Positions 1 through 6,927 of a stretch of DNA of 9,925 nt are shown piece after piece; the stretch's first letter is position 1, and each line of letters opens with the position of its first letter. The notes below the pieces were generated by a model, which did not search any database, was not told the DNA's origin, and saw only the letters and a list, made by a program, of their open reading frames with translations. Source of the DNA: Halolactibacillus sp051746745 (GTDB lineage: Bacteria; Bacillota; Bacilli; Bacillales; Amphibacillaceae); the NCBI GenBank assembly GCA_051746745.1, contig JBNJFJ010000074.1, positions 1 through 9,925 on the forward strand, written 5' to 3'. The translations under genes and the position numbers were made by a program.

Positions 1-2466
1 ATCTATATCCTGTTTGTTGCGGTGGCACTTACACTATGGATGGGCCATGTTTCAGATGCGATTGTAATTGGACTCGTTATTGTAGCCAATACATTGATTG
101 GGTATTATCAAGAAATTAATGCCTCTAATGCTTTAGAAAAAATAAAAGACATGTTGTCGTCACAGGCGACGGTCATAAGAAATGGCAATCGTACTGAAGT
201 CGATGCGACAAAAATTGTCAAAGGAGACCTCGTTTATTTAGAAGCGGGAGATAATATCCCGGCAGATTTACGTTTGATTGATGCGGATCGCTTAAAAGTA
301 CAGGAATCGTCTTTAACGGGTGAAGCGGGTTCTGTTGAAAAAGAGCCGGTACCTTTAGAAGGGACAAAATCGCTTGGTGACCAAACCAATATGGTCTTTG
401 CCTCAACCTCTGTCACGAACGGGAATGGTATCGGTGTCGTTGTCGCTACAGCAGACCAAACCGAGATCGGTAAAATTAGTACCGCCGTGAGCGAACAAGC
501 GAATAAGAAAACGCCACTAATGAAAGAAATTGATCAATTAGGTAAATATATTTCGTATGTTATTTTAGCGGTGGCGCTTCTCTTGTTTATTTTCGGGTTT
601 GTGTTTGAGATTTATTCCTTACCAGTACTCTCACTAGCCGTGATTACAATGATTGTTGGTTCGGTACCAGAAGGCTTACCCGCAACAACCTCTGTTGTCT
701 TAGCGATGGGGGTAAGAGATATGGCGAAGCGGAAACACACGATCATGAAAACTCTTCCTGCCGTTGAAACTTTAGGGTCTGTTGATATTATCGCGACTGA
801 CAAGACGGGAACATTAACAAAGAATGAAATGACCGCACAAATTGTCATCACAAAACATGGCACATATCAGGTGTCAGGGATTGGTTACAGTCCTGAAGGT
901 GAAATTACTTCAGGAACAAGTGAACGTCAACCGAGTGACGATGACTTACTCGCACAACTTGTACAATCTGGATATGAAGCAAATGAGACAACGTTAATAA
1001 AAGAAGATAAAGGTTGGGTTATTAACGGTGAACCTACTGATGGGGCATTTTTAACCTTGTACCGTAAACTAAATGATACAGGAGAAAGCCCTTATCAAGA
1101 ATTGTCAAGAATTCCTTTCGATTCTGATTACCGTTACATTGCGTCATTATCGCTAAACGAGGAAACAAATGAACGGAAAATCTTTGTGAAAGGTTCACCA
1201 GATAAACTGTTTGATATGGTGGAAACAAACCATAAGTTTGATCGAAGCAAATGGAAAGAGCGTGTGGATACGTTATCAAAAGAAGGTAAACGTGTCATTG
1301 CGGTAGGAATGAAAAACGCCTCAACAAATCAGACAACGCTCAATCATGATGATCTAACAGAAGGCGTGGAACTGTTGGGACTGGTCGGTATTATTGACCC
1401 ACCAAGAGAAGAAGTCATTGAATCGATTCGAACGATGCGACAAGCAGGTGTCGAAGTGAAAATGATTACGGGTGACCATCCTGAGACAGCCACAGCAATT
1501 GCTAAAGAGCTAGGTCTAGCCGACGAAATCCACGTGTTAAAAGGTGTTGAGATTGATGCGATGTCTGAGGATGAATTAACGAACATCATTAATGACTATC
1601 ACGTGTTTGCGAGAACGACACCGAAGAATAAACTGCAAATTGTAAAAGCTTATCAAAAGAGCGGAAAAGTAACCGCCATGGTAGGGGATGGTGTCAATGA
1701 TGCACCAGCACTTAAAACAGCTAATATTGGTGTAGCAATGGGCATCAAAGGTACAGATGTCTCCCGAGAGTCCGCGGATATGGTGTTAGTAAATGATGAT
1801 TTTTCAACGATGCAAACAGCGATTCATGAAGGGCGACGCATCTACGATAATATTAAAAAGAGTATCCTTTATTTATTACCAACGTCATTTGCGGAAGGTC
1901 TTATTATTGCCTTTACCTTATTGCTCCAGCGTGACTTACCACTCCAAGCAACCCAAATGTTGTGGATCAATATGGTATCAGCCATTACGATTCAATTTGC
2001 TTTCATCTTTGAGCCGGCAGAAGCAGGTATTATGAAGCGAAAGCCACGTGAGACGGAACAAACGCTCATCAATAAAGGTGAGGCAATTCAAATCGGTTAT
2101 GTGGCCGTTTTAATGGCGGCCTTTAGTTTAATTGCTTATGATTGGTTAATCATGTATGGGCAAAATGAACGGATTGCTTCGACAATGGTTGTTAATATCA
2201 TGGTGATGAGTAAGATTTTCTATTTATTCAATATTAGAACGCATCAACCAGCCTTTTCAAAGGCATCCTTTCAAAATAAAAAAGCCTTTATTATTATTGG
2301 GGTTATGTTAGTGTTACAAGTAATATTAACCTACGTGCCATTTATGCAAACGTATTTCTATACAGAAGGCATGAATATGATGGAATGGGGCATTGCCATC
2401 TTCGTCGGACTTCTGATCCTTATTGTGACTGAAGTAACGAAATTCTTGAGAAAGAAACGTGCTTAA
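1..2466 (+). CDS. P-type (type II-like) cation-transporting ATPase, 5' truncated by window edge
   Basis: ATP-driven cation pump in the cytoplasmic membrane. The frame is open from base 1 (IYILFVAVAL, end of M1), so the true start lies before the window; M1 comes early in this family, so probably several tens of residues are missing. Visible in order: M2 and the actuator domain with TGEA (316-327; the usual TGES serine is alanine, the catalytic Glu is kept), M3-M4 with PEGLP (667-681), phosphorylation site DKTGTLT (Asp codon 799-801), nucleotide-binding KGSPD (1189-1203), TGDHP (1468-1482), GDGVNDAP (1687-1710 region), then M5-M10. PEGLP points to type II (Ca/Na/K-like). However, the M6 residues that bind Ca2+ in SERCA are changed: N-M-V-S-A replaces N-L-V-T-D, so the M6 carboxylate is missing; M5 keeps Glu (1894-1896) but has Ser where SERCA has Asn768. 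A Ca2+ assignment is therefore unsafe; Na+, K+, H+ or another ion is possible. Very confident in the family, not in the substrate. A strong terminator follows. Confidence 0.95.
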   Translation: MYILFVAVALTLWMGHVSDAIVIGLVIVANTLIGYYQEINASNALEKIKDMLSSQATVIRNGNRTEVDATKIVKGDLVYLEAGDNIPADLRLIDADRLKVQESSLTGEAGSVEKEPVPLEGTKSLGDQTNMVFASTSVTNGNGIGVVVATADQTEIGKISTAVSEQANKKTPLMKEIDQLGKYISYVILAVALLLFIFGFVFEIYSLPVLSLAVITMIVGSVPEGLPATTSVVLAMGVRDMAKRKHTIMKTLPAVETLGSVDIIATDKTGTLTKNEMTAQIVITKHGTYQVSGIGYSPEGEITSGTSERQPSDDDLLAQLVQSGYEANETTLIKEDKGWVINGEPTDGAFLTLYRKLNDTGESPYQELSRIPFDSDYRYIASLSLNEETNERKIFVKGSPDKLFDMVETNHKFDRSKWKERVDTLSKEGKRVIAVGMKNASTNQTTLNHDDLTEGVELLGLVGIIDPPREEVIESIRTMRQAGVEVKMITGDHPETATAIAKELGLADEIHVLKGVEIDAMSEDELTNIINDYHVFARTTPKNKLQIVKAYQKSGKVTAMVGDGVNDAPALKTANIGVAMGIKGTDVSRESADMVLVNDDFSTMQTAIHEGRRIYDNIKKSILYLLPTSFAEGLIIAFTLLLQRDLPLQATQMLWINMVSAITIQFAFIFEPAEAGIMKRKPRETEQTLINKGEAIQIGYVAVLMAAFSLIAYDWLIMYGQNERIASTMVVNIMVMSKIFYLFNIRTHQPAFSKASFQNKKAFIIIGVMLVLQVILTYVPFMQTYFYTEGMNMMEWGIAIFVGLLILIVTEVTKFLRKKRA

Positions 2467-2487
2467 ACTATAAAAATATAAGTGATG

Positions 2488-2521
2488 AAAATGAGGCACT
2501 TAAACGGTGCCTCATTTTTTT
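2488..2521 (+). terminator. Rho-independent terminator of the P-type ATPase gene
   Basis: Perfect 12-bp stem (2488-2499 pairs with 2507-2518; GC-rich core GAGGCAC/GTGCCTC) with a 7-nt loop, followed by a T run at 2515-2521. It lies 22 nt after the stop codon and separates the ATPase from the tRNA unit. Confidence 0.93.
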
Positions 2522-2531
2522 AAGATATATA

Positions 2532-2560
2532 TTGACAAATACCCTAAGATTGACTATGAT
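2532..2560 (+). promoter_or_regulatory. Sigma-A promoter of tRNA-Val
   Basis: Perfect -35 TTGACA (2532-2537), 17-nt spacer, and -10 TATGAT (2555-2560, one mismatch to TATAAT). It ends 21 nt before the mature tRNA, so transcription would begin about 14 nt upstream of the tRNA 5' end. The near-consensus match fits a highly expressed stable RNA. Confidence 0.9.
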
Positions 2561-2581
2561 ATAAACACAGTTTAATTTTAC

Positions 2582-2654
2582 GACTTCGTAGCTCAGTTGG
2601 GAGAGCACCACCTTGACAGGGTGGGGGTCGCTGGTTCGAGCCCAGTCGAAGTCA
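2582..2654 (+). tRNA. tRNA-Val (anticodon GAC)
   Basis: A full 73-nt cloverleaf can be folded by eye. Acceptor GACTTCG (2582-2588) pairs with CGAAGTC (2647-2653). The D stem is GCTC/GAGC. Anticodon stem CCACC/GGTGG encloses loop TTGACAG with anticodon GAC at 2615-2617. The variable loop is 5 nt. T arm GCTGG-TTCGAGC-CCAGT has one G-U pair. The discriminator base is A2654. CCA is not encoded (CTA follows), so it must be added after transcription. Anticodon GAC reads valine GUC/GUU codons. It is a single-gene unit with its own promoter and terminator rather than part of a tRNA cluster. Confidence 0.97.
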
Positions 2655-2660
2655 CTACCT

Positions 2661-2690
2661 AGAACCCTTGTTAATTCAAGGGTTCTTTTT
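2661..2690 (+). terminator. Rho-independent terminator of tRNA-Val
   Basis: Perfect 10-bp stem AGAACCCTTG (2661-2670) and CAAGGGTTCT (2677-2686) with a 6-nt loop (TTAATT), followed by T2686-2690 and a second T run. It lies 6 nt after the tRNA 3' end. Confidence 0.93.
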
Positions 2691-2723
2691 GTTTTACTTT
2701 AACGTATCGGCGTTATAAAATAC

Positions 2724-2770
2724 TTAAACGGTCACTTTTTGGTCACGTTTAAATGAGCGACCAAAAAGTG
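2724..2770. repeat. Nested, mutually exclusive inverted repeats in the tRNA/DUF1576 spacer
   Basis: Two overlapping inverted repeats. The first is TTAAACG (2724-2730) with CGTTTAA (2746-2752), loop 15 nt. The second is CACTTTTTGGTC (2733-2744) with GACCAAAAAGTG (2759-2770), 12 bp perfect, loop 14 nt. They share bases, so an RNA could form only one at a time. GGTCAC also occurs twice directly, 11 bp apart (2730-2735, 2741-2746). There is no T run after the 12-bp stem, so it is not a terminator. It may be an operator or a remnant of a longer palindrome. It occupies the spacer between the tRNA terminator and the next promoter, which holds no credible protein gene. Confidence 0.7.
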
Positions 2771-2818
2771 TCACATGTTTTAAAAAAAGAATAAGCAGGA
2801 ACTTTAAAGAAAGAGTCT

Positions 2819-2850
2819 TTAAGACCACAAATCAAAACTTGTATACTAGT
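2819..2850 (+). promoter_or_regulatory. Probable promoter and overlapping operator of the DUF1576 gene pair
   Basis: -10 TATACT (2842-2847), with a weak -35 TTAAGA (2819-2824) at 17-nt spacing. The -10 lies inside a near-palindrome ACTTGTATACTAGT (2837-2850), symmetric about GTATAC except for one base pair. The motif resembles operators bound by GntR-family repressors (for example the CTTGTATACAAG core of the Bacillus gnt operator), and its place over the -10 fits repression. The promoter call rests on the -10 and position; the regulator is inferred, and no regulator gene is in the window. Confidence 0.55.
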
Positions 2851-2915
2851 GTGTGAAAACGTGTTTAAGATGATAAAGAATAAGGAATGTAAAAACAAAC
2901 AACATGTTGATTAAC

Positions 2916-2933
2916 AAGGGGGAATTTACATTG
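2916..2933 (+). promoter_or_regulatory. Ribosome binding site that selects a TTG start
   Basis: AAGGGGG (2916-2922) stands 8 nt before TTG (2931-2933). The in-frame ATG at 2904 has only a weak purine stretch about 17 nt upstream and would place this strong site inside the gene. TTG at 2931 is therefore the likely start. Confidence 0.8.
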
Positions 2934-4250
2934 GAGAATTGGAGATGGTTTAGAATACTCAGGCGTAAAAATAATGAGCTAGCGAATGATCGTGGACTGA
3001 AAGTTGATGATCCGATCAAATATGCAGTGATTAGTTTTTTTGCGCTCGTTATCATGTTAAGTGGATTTATATTTAACACGCCTACAGAGATCCTGTCAGG
3101 GTTGGGAGCTATTATTCAAAGTCCGAGTATATTGATTACGGACTATATGGTTGTAGGCAATATAGGAGCGAGTTTCTTTAACGCAGGATTGCTTATGCTT
3201 TTAACAATTGCGCTTAGCTATCGGAATAATGTTCATATGAATGGCCCAATTATTGCGGCGGCGTTTACTATTATGGGGTTTGCCTTCTTTGGTAAGAACC
3301 TCTATAACGTGCTTCCGATTATATGTGGTGTGTACTTACGGGCGCGTTATCAAAAAACCGTACTCGGTAAGTTACTGTTGCCGGCTTTGTTTGGTACGGC
3401 GCTTGGCCCGTTAGTGAGTCAAGTCAGCTTTGGCTTCGACTTTCCGCTATATGTGTCGATTCCGTTAGGAATTAGCTTCGGTTTATTTGTGGGGTTTATT
3501 TTACCTCCACTCGCCAATCACTTTATTCCGTTTCATCAAGGTTTTAACTTATACAACATTGGTTTTACAGCGGGGATGATTGGTATGTTGATGATGGCAA
3601 TCTTCCGATCATTTAATTTAGAAACCCCGGTTGTATTACTCGTACAAGACGGCTATAATACACCGTTTTTAATCTATTTTTCTGGTTTCTTCTTTATCAT
3701 GTTGGTGCTCGGTCTAATATTTAATCGCTTTCGAAAGAGTTCCTATAAAAAACTTCTGCAACATTCGGGTCGTTTAGTTACCGACTTTGTCTTTTTAAAT
3801 GGCTTTGGTGTTAGTTTAATAAATATGGCTTTACTCGGGTATTTATCACTCGGCTACATCCTACTCGTGGGTGGTGAGATTAATGGACCAACGATTGGTG
3901 GCATCTTTACGGTCGTTGGGTTTGGGGCGTTTGGTAAACATATTAATAACGTTTGGCCTATTTTAGTTGGTGTCTTCTTATCTTCCTTACTAAAAGTATG
4001 GGACGTATCTTCAACCGGCGCTATCTTAGCTGCCCTTTTTGGCACAACCTTAGCTCCGATCGCCGGTGCTTATGGTCCTATCTATGGAATTGTCGCCGGT
4101 TTTGTGCACATCTCTATGGTTATGAATGTTGGGGCGCTCCATGGCGGTATGAATTTATATAACAACGGATTTAGTGGCGGCTTTGTTGCGGGAATACTTG
4201 TTCCTATGTTTGATTCACTCAATCGTAAAAAACGGAGGCGAAAAAAATGA
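2931..4250 (+). CDS. DUF1576-like multi-pass membrane protein with internal duplication, probable transporter
   Basis: A 439-aa integral membrane protein of unknown function, which I recognise as DUF1576-type from its NGP...FGK...NV and NLYN-GF motifs. From the TTG start it has a basic cytoplasmic N-terminus, about ten or more hydrophobic segments and a very basic tail (RKKRRRKK). Two halves repeat the same order of motifs. The first half (about residues 76-221) has NGPIIAAAFTIMGFAFFGK, then ALFGTALGP, then HQGFNLYNIGF. The second (about 290-424) has NGPTIGGIFTVVGFGAFGK, then ALFGTTLAP, then HGGMNLYNNGF. Such duplication is typical of transporters and channels, so transport is a fair inference, but the substrate is unknown. 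Choosing ATG 2904 would add nine residues; the strong ribosome binding site favours TTG. Its last four bases overlap the next gene (ATGA), implying translational coupling. Its promoter carries a GntR-like palindrome. Confidence 0.88.
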   Translation: MENWRWFRILRRKNNELANDRGLKVDDPIKYAVISFFALVIMLSGFIFNTPTEILSGLGAIIQSPSILITDYMVVGNIGASFFNAGLLMLLTIALSYRNNVHMNGPIIAAAFTIMGFAFFGKNLYNVLPIICGVYLRARYQKTVLGKLLLPALFGTALGPLVSQVSFGFDFPLYVSIPLGISFGLFVGFILPPLANHFIPFHQGFNLYNIGFTAGMIGMLMMAIFRSFNLETPVVLLVQDGYNTPFLIYFSGFFFIMLVLGLIFNRFRKSSYKKLLQHSGRLVTDFVFLNGFGVSLINMALLGYLSLGYILLVGGEINGPTIGGIFTVVGFGAFGKHINNVWPILVGVFLSSLLKVWDVSSTGAILAALFGTTLAPIAGAYGPIYGIVAGFVHISMVMNVGALHGGMNLYNNGFSGGFVAGILVPMFDSLNRKKRRRKK

Positions 4251-4588
4251 CACGTGAACGGATGAAAATCATTAAAATTGTCAATGAACTGTTAAGCTAC
4301 TTCTTTATGCATCACATTATTGATGTACAGATTGATGTCCAGTACGGAAAAGAACATGTGACAATCACCATTGTCGGTCAAATCAGCAAAAAGCCAGACG
4401 ACGTCGACGAGCTGTATGACGTCCTAAACGCAGAACGACAAGTGGAGTATGAAGATTATTACTGGTCATTACTCGGTGAACACCGTAATTACTCAGAACT
4501 AAACCTACTCGGTTCACTTGTTGACCAAGGAGAAGTCACTTATGAAGATGAGCATCTGAGAGTTAAAGTATATCGGACTAGAGATTAA
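4247..4588 (+). CDS. 113-aa soluble protein coupled to the DUF1576 gene, function unknown
   Basis: I do not recognise a family. The start overlaps the previous stop as ATGA (4247-4250) and has its own GGAGG (4234-4238) 8 nt upstream, so it is clearly translated and coupled to the membrane protein. There is no signal peptide or membrane segment. Visible features are a mixed N-terminal helix (residues 1-22, RMKIIKIVNELLSYFF), beta-strand-like stretches (26-32 and 37-44, VTITIVG), an acidic helix with DDVDELYDVL (51-60), a tyrosine-rich segment YEDYYW (68-73) and a C-terminal strand LRVKVYR. The alternating pattern suggests a small alpha/beta fold. Its pairing with the DUF1576 protein suggests a regulatory or accessory subunit on the cytoplasmic face; this is inference from context only. 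No terminator follows, so read-through into the dehydrogenase gene is possible. Confidence 0.85.
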   Translation: MTRERMKIIKIVNELLSYFFMHHIIDVQIDVQYGKEHVTITIVGQISKKPDDVDELYDVLNAERQVEYEDYYWSLLGEHRNYSELNLLGSLVDQGEVTYEDEHLRVKVYRTRD

Positions 4589-4641
4589 CGACTAGCATGA
4601 AGGGTTTTAGAGACGACTTTTATCGCATTAAGGCGAGAAGA

Positions 4642-4675
4642 CACCTTCCTCAAACATTCGTGAGAATGTTAGGTG
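4642..4675 (+). promoter_or_regulatory. Hairpin in the leader of the dehydrogenase gene
   Basis: Perfect 7-bp stem AACATTC (4653-4659) and GAATGTT (4664-4670) around a GTGA loop, extendable by CACCT (4642-4646) with AGGTG (4671-4675) if six bases bulge. No T run follows, so it is not a terminator. It lies 31 nt before the start codon and just upstream of the ribosome binding site. The whole 4589-4705 gap has no convincing sigma-A promoter. It could be a structured leader or a processing site; it matches no riboswitch class I know. Confidence 0.45.
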
Positions 4676-4705
4676 GGGGTAGTTCAACAGATAGGGGAGA
4701 AGATC

Positions 4706-5422
4706 ATGAACCAGGTTGCATTAATCACAGGAGGCGCTAATGGGATTGGTAAAGCGCTTGTTCAAACATTTAAGGAAGCGGGTTTTGATGTTGTCTTTGT
4801 TGATGTCGATGATAAAGAAGGTGAGGCACTCGCGAGTGCTTGTGATGCTACTTATCATCATGTTGATGTGACGCAACCTGAAGCGATCGACGCTTTCTTT
4901 CACTTGATGGACGAAAGACAACTGACCTTCAACGTCCTTGTCAATAATGTTGGTATAACGAAAGTTAAACCGTTCTTAGACTTGACCTATGAAGAATTTG
5001 ATCACGTCTTAAAAACAAATCTGTATAGCACCTTTCTCTTTAGTCAACACGCAGCAAGAAGGATGCCTGAAGGTGGTCGCATCATCAATATCGCATCAAC
5101 ACGAGCGTTTATGTCTGAACCGTATACCGAAAGTTATGCCGCATCAAAAGGGGCGATACATTCATTGACCCATGCGATGGCGATGAGCTTAGCGGAACAT
5201 CAAATCACCGTCAATGCGATTAGTCCTGGTTGGATTGAGACAGGCAATTATGACGCCTTAACAGCCATCGATCATGCACAACACCCGTCTAACCGGGTCG
5301 GTAAGCCAAGTGATGTGGCCCGACTCGCCTTATTTTTAGCGGATGCGAATCAGGATTTCATTAATGGTGAAAACTTGGTCATTGATGGTGGGATGACGAA
5401 AAAAATGATTTATGAGGACTGA
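4706..5422 (+). CDS. Short-chain dehydrogenase/reductase (classical SDR)
   Basis: A 238-aa cytosolic NAD(P)-dependent oxidoreductase with a Rossmann fold, a normal length for classical SDRs. Motifs: cofactor-binding TGGANGIG (residues 8-15), NNVG (80-83, variant of NNAG), Asn105, catalytic Ser131, Tyr144 and Lys148 (YAASK), SPGWIETG (173-180) and the C-terminal ING-NLVIDGG. The full Asn-Ser-Tyr-Lys set is present, so it should be active. Asp33 at the end of the second strand favours NAD(H) over NADP(H). The substrate cannot be told; relatives act on sugars, polyols, acyl groups and many other alcohols. The start is ATG 4706, with AGGGGAG (4693-4699) 6 nt upstream; a longer frame from GTG 4673 lacks such a site and falls in the leader hairpin. 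It may be cotranscribed with the upstream pair, since no terminator separates them, but function does not obviously link them. Confidence 0.95.
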   Translation: MNQVALITGGANGIGKALVQTFKEAGFDVVFVDVDDKEGEALASACDATYHHVDVTQPEAIDAFFHLMDERQLTFNVLVNNVGITKVKPFLDLTYEEFDHVLKTNLYSTFLFSQHAARRMPEGGRIINIASTRAFMSEPYTESYAASKGAIHSLTHAMAMSLAEHQITVNAISPGWIETGNYDALTAIDHAQHPSNRVGKPSDVARLALFLADANQDFINGENLVIDGGMTKKMIYED

Positions 5423-5461
5423 AAAAAGCGGTAGAGACACTATGTCTTTACAGTTTTTTTT
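5422..5461. terminator. Bidirectional terminator between the convergent SDR and MATE genes
   Basis: Stem GTAGAGACA (5431-5439) and TGTCTTTAC (5443-5451), with one G-U pair and a 3-nt loop. A T run (5454-5461) follows on the + strand, and an A run (5422-5427) acts as the T run for the - strand. It fills the 41-nt gap between the two stop codons and serves both genes. Confidence 0.9.
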
Positions 5462-5463
5462 AC

Positions 5464-6873
5464 TTAACTTAAAGTATCAGGTGAGGATGACGTTGTAGTC
5501 TCTTCAGTCCCCAACGTTTGTGTACGTCTAAGTAATATTTTATTGAATAGATAAAAGAAGACAGAGACTGTCGTCACGACCGAAATGAAATCAGCAATCG
5601 GCTCACTGACAAGCACCGCAAACGTCTGATTGTCAATGAAACGCGGCAAGATTAAAATCAGTGGAATCAACAAGATAATCTTACGCAACAGCGCTAAAAA
5701 CAGTGACACACGGGCTTCAGACAAGGCGATAAACGCTTGTTGGCAAGAAATTTGCGCGCCGAATAAAAAGACGACAGCCATATATATACTAATCGTGTCA
5801 GTCGTGATGTCAATTAAGGCTTGGTCGTTTGTAAAAAAGCCAATGAAAACATGGGGGAACAATTTTAAACTCAGCCAAAACAGAAAAGAATAACTGAGTG
5901 AAGCGATAAACAAAAGTTTAAATGTCTGTTTAACTCGGGTAATATTACCGGCACCATAATTATAACTCATAATCGGTTGCGCCCCTTGACTTAAGCCCAT
6001 GAGCGGCAAGATTAACATCTGCATCAGACTTGCGGTAATCGTCATCGCCCCAACCGCTAGGTCGCCCCCGTAAAGTTGAAGGGAGCGGTTAAACGTGATA
6101 TTTAATAATGATTCCGTACTTTGCATGATAAAAGGTGACACACCTAAGGTCACAATCATAATTAAATAGCGAGGGTTAATTTTTAAATAAGACCATCTTA
6201 TTTTTAGCTGTGTTTTTTTACCAGTTAAAAACTTAAGCACCCATAAGGCAGACACGGCTTGAGAAATAACAGTGGCAATGGCTGCACCGGTCACGCCCAT
6301 ATCAAAGACAAAAATAAGGATTGGGTCTAAAATAATATTTAATGTCGCTCCAATCAAAATGGTAATCATACTAAATAAGGCGTAACCTTGAGTTGAAATA
6401 TAAGGGTTGAGCCCGAGCGCAAACTGAATGGTGATCGCACCAAGGGAGATGATTTTTAAATAATCCCAGGCAAAGGGTAATGTGTCACTGCTTGCCCCAA
6501 ACAATTGAAGCAAGTCTTGTCCAAAAGTAAAGAAAACAAATGACAGTGTGAGGGATAAGAAAAACAAGGTTGTCACCCCTGTCCCTAATATTTTCTCAGC
6601 TTCTGCTTTGTTGCCCTCACCCATCTTAATGGCCGCTTGAGGGGCGCCGCCAATCCCAATCAATGAGCTAAATGACATAATAATGATGAAGATGGGAAAC
6701 GCGATCCCAACTCCTGTTAAGGCTAGGGGACCCACATCTGGAATTCTTCCAATGTACATACGGTCAATGATGTTATATAACATGTTGACGACTTGGGCAA
6801 AGATATTTGGTAAAGCAAGGGTAAAGAGTAATTTTCCTATCGGGCTTTGATCTAGTTGTAGTGTTCGAGACAT
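5464..6873 (-). CDS. MATE-family efflux transporter, MepA-like
   Basis: A 469-aa cytoplasmic-membrane antiporter, about twelve hydrophobic segments, the usual MATE length. Family signatures: N-terminal SPIGKLLFTLALPNIFAQ followed by NMLYNIIDRMYIG, the loop GGAPQAAIKMGEGNKAEAEK, mid-protein GATLNIILDPILIFVFDMG with VTGAAIATVISQ, and in the second half GLSQGAQPIMSYNYGAGN. These resemble the MepA branch of Gram-positive bacteria, which export cationic drugs and dyes using Na+ or H+ gradients; the actual substrate here is unknown. The start is ATG at 6873 because AGGAGT (complement of 6881-6886) stands 7 nt upstream; an in-frame ATG 36 bases further out has no such site. The Ser/Thr-rich tail (TTTSSSPDTLS) is not conserved in the family as far as I know. 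It has its own promoter with a palindrome over the start of transcription, suggesting inducible repression, but no regulator gene is adjacent. Confidence 0.94.
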   Translation of the reverse strand: MSRTLQLDQSPIGKLLFTLALPNIFAQVVNMLYNIIDRMYIGRIPDVGPLALTGVGIAFPIFIIIMSFSSLIGIGGAPQAAIKMGEGNKAEAEKILGTGVTTLFFLSLTLSFVFFTFGQDLLQLFGASSDTLPFAWDYLKIISLGAITIQFALGLNPYISTQGYALFSMITILIGATLNIILDPILIFVFDMGVTGAAIATVISQAVSALWVLKFLTGKKTQLKIRWSYLKINPRYLIMIVTLGVSPFIMQSTESLLNITFNRSLQLYGGDLAVGAMTITASLMQMLILPLMGLSQGAQPIMSYNYGAGNITRVKQTFKLLFIASLSYSFLFWLSLKLFPHVFIGFFTNDQALIDITTDTISIYMAVVFLFGAQISCQQAFIALSEARVSLFLALLRKIILLIPLILILPRFIDNQTFAVLVSEPIADFISVVTTVSVFFYLFNKILLRRTQTLGTEETTTSSSPDTLS

Positions 6874-6896
6874 GTGATTCACTCCTGATTCATAAT

Positions 6897-6924
6897 TACT
6901 TATATACAAGTAAATATTCTAACA
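6897..6924 (-). promoter_or_regulatory. Extended -10 promoter and operator-like palindrome of the MATE gene
   Basis: On the minus strand TGTTAGAAT (complement of 6916-6924) fits the extended -10 TGnTAnnnT; no good -35 is visible, which extended -10 promoters tolerate. Transcription would start near 6909. A 16-bp near-palindrome, TACTTGTATATAAGTA on the minus strand (6897-6912), covers that start, a typical repressor position. It shares ACTTGTATA-NN-AGT with the element at 2837-2850. The regulator is unknown, perhaps a GntR or MarR type. Confidence 0.55.
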
Positions 6925-6927
6925 TAG

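Noticed and set aside
612..863. Antisense open frames inside the ATPase gene (and similar ones inside other genes)
   Set aside because: They lack ribosome binding sites, give no recognisable protein and lie opposite strongly conserved coding sequence such as PEGLP and DKTGTLT.
2582..2654. tRNA-Val 3' end as an attachment site of an integrated element
   Set aside because: I find no second copy of the tRNA 3' sequence in the window and no integrase or other mobile gene.
2870..2914. 14-codon open frame (ATG to TAA) ahead of the DUF1576 gene, a possible leader peptide
   Set aside because: There is no ribosome binding site before its ATG, the composition is low-complexity Lys/Asn, and no attenuator hairpin follows it.
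4653..4670. Terminator after the 113-aa gene
   Set aside because: The 7-bp stem is followed by a G-rich stretch, not a T run.
4589..4705. Known riboswitch (SAM, guanidine, purine type) before the dehydrogenase
   Set aside because: None of the conserved core sequences I know for these classes can be found; only a simple hairpin is supported.
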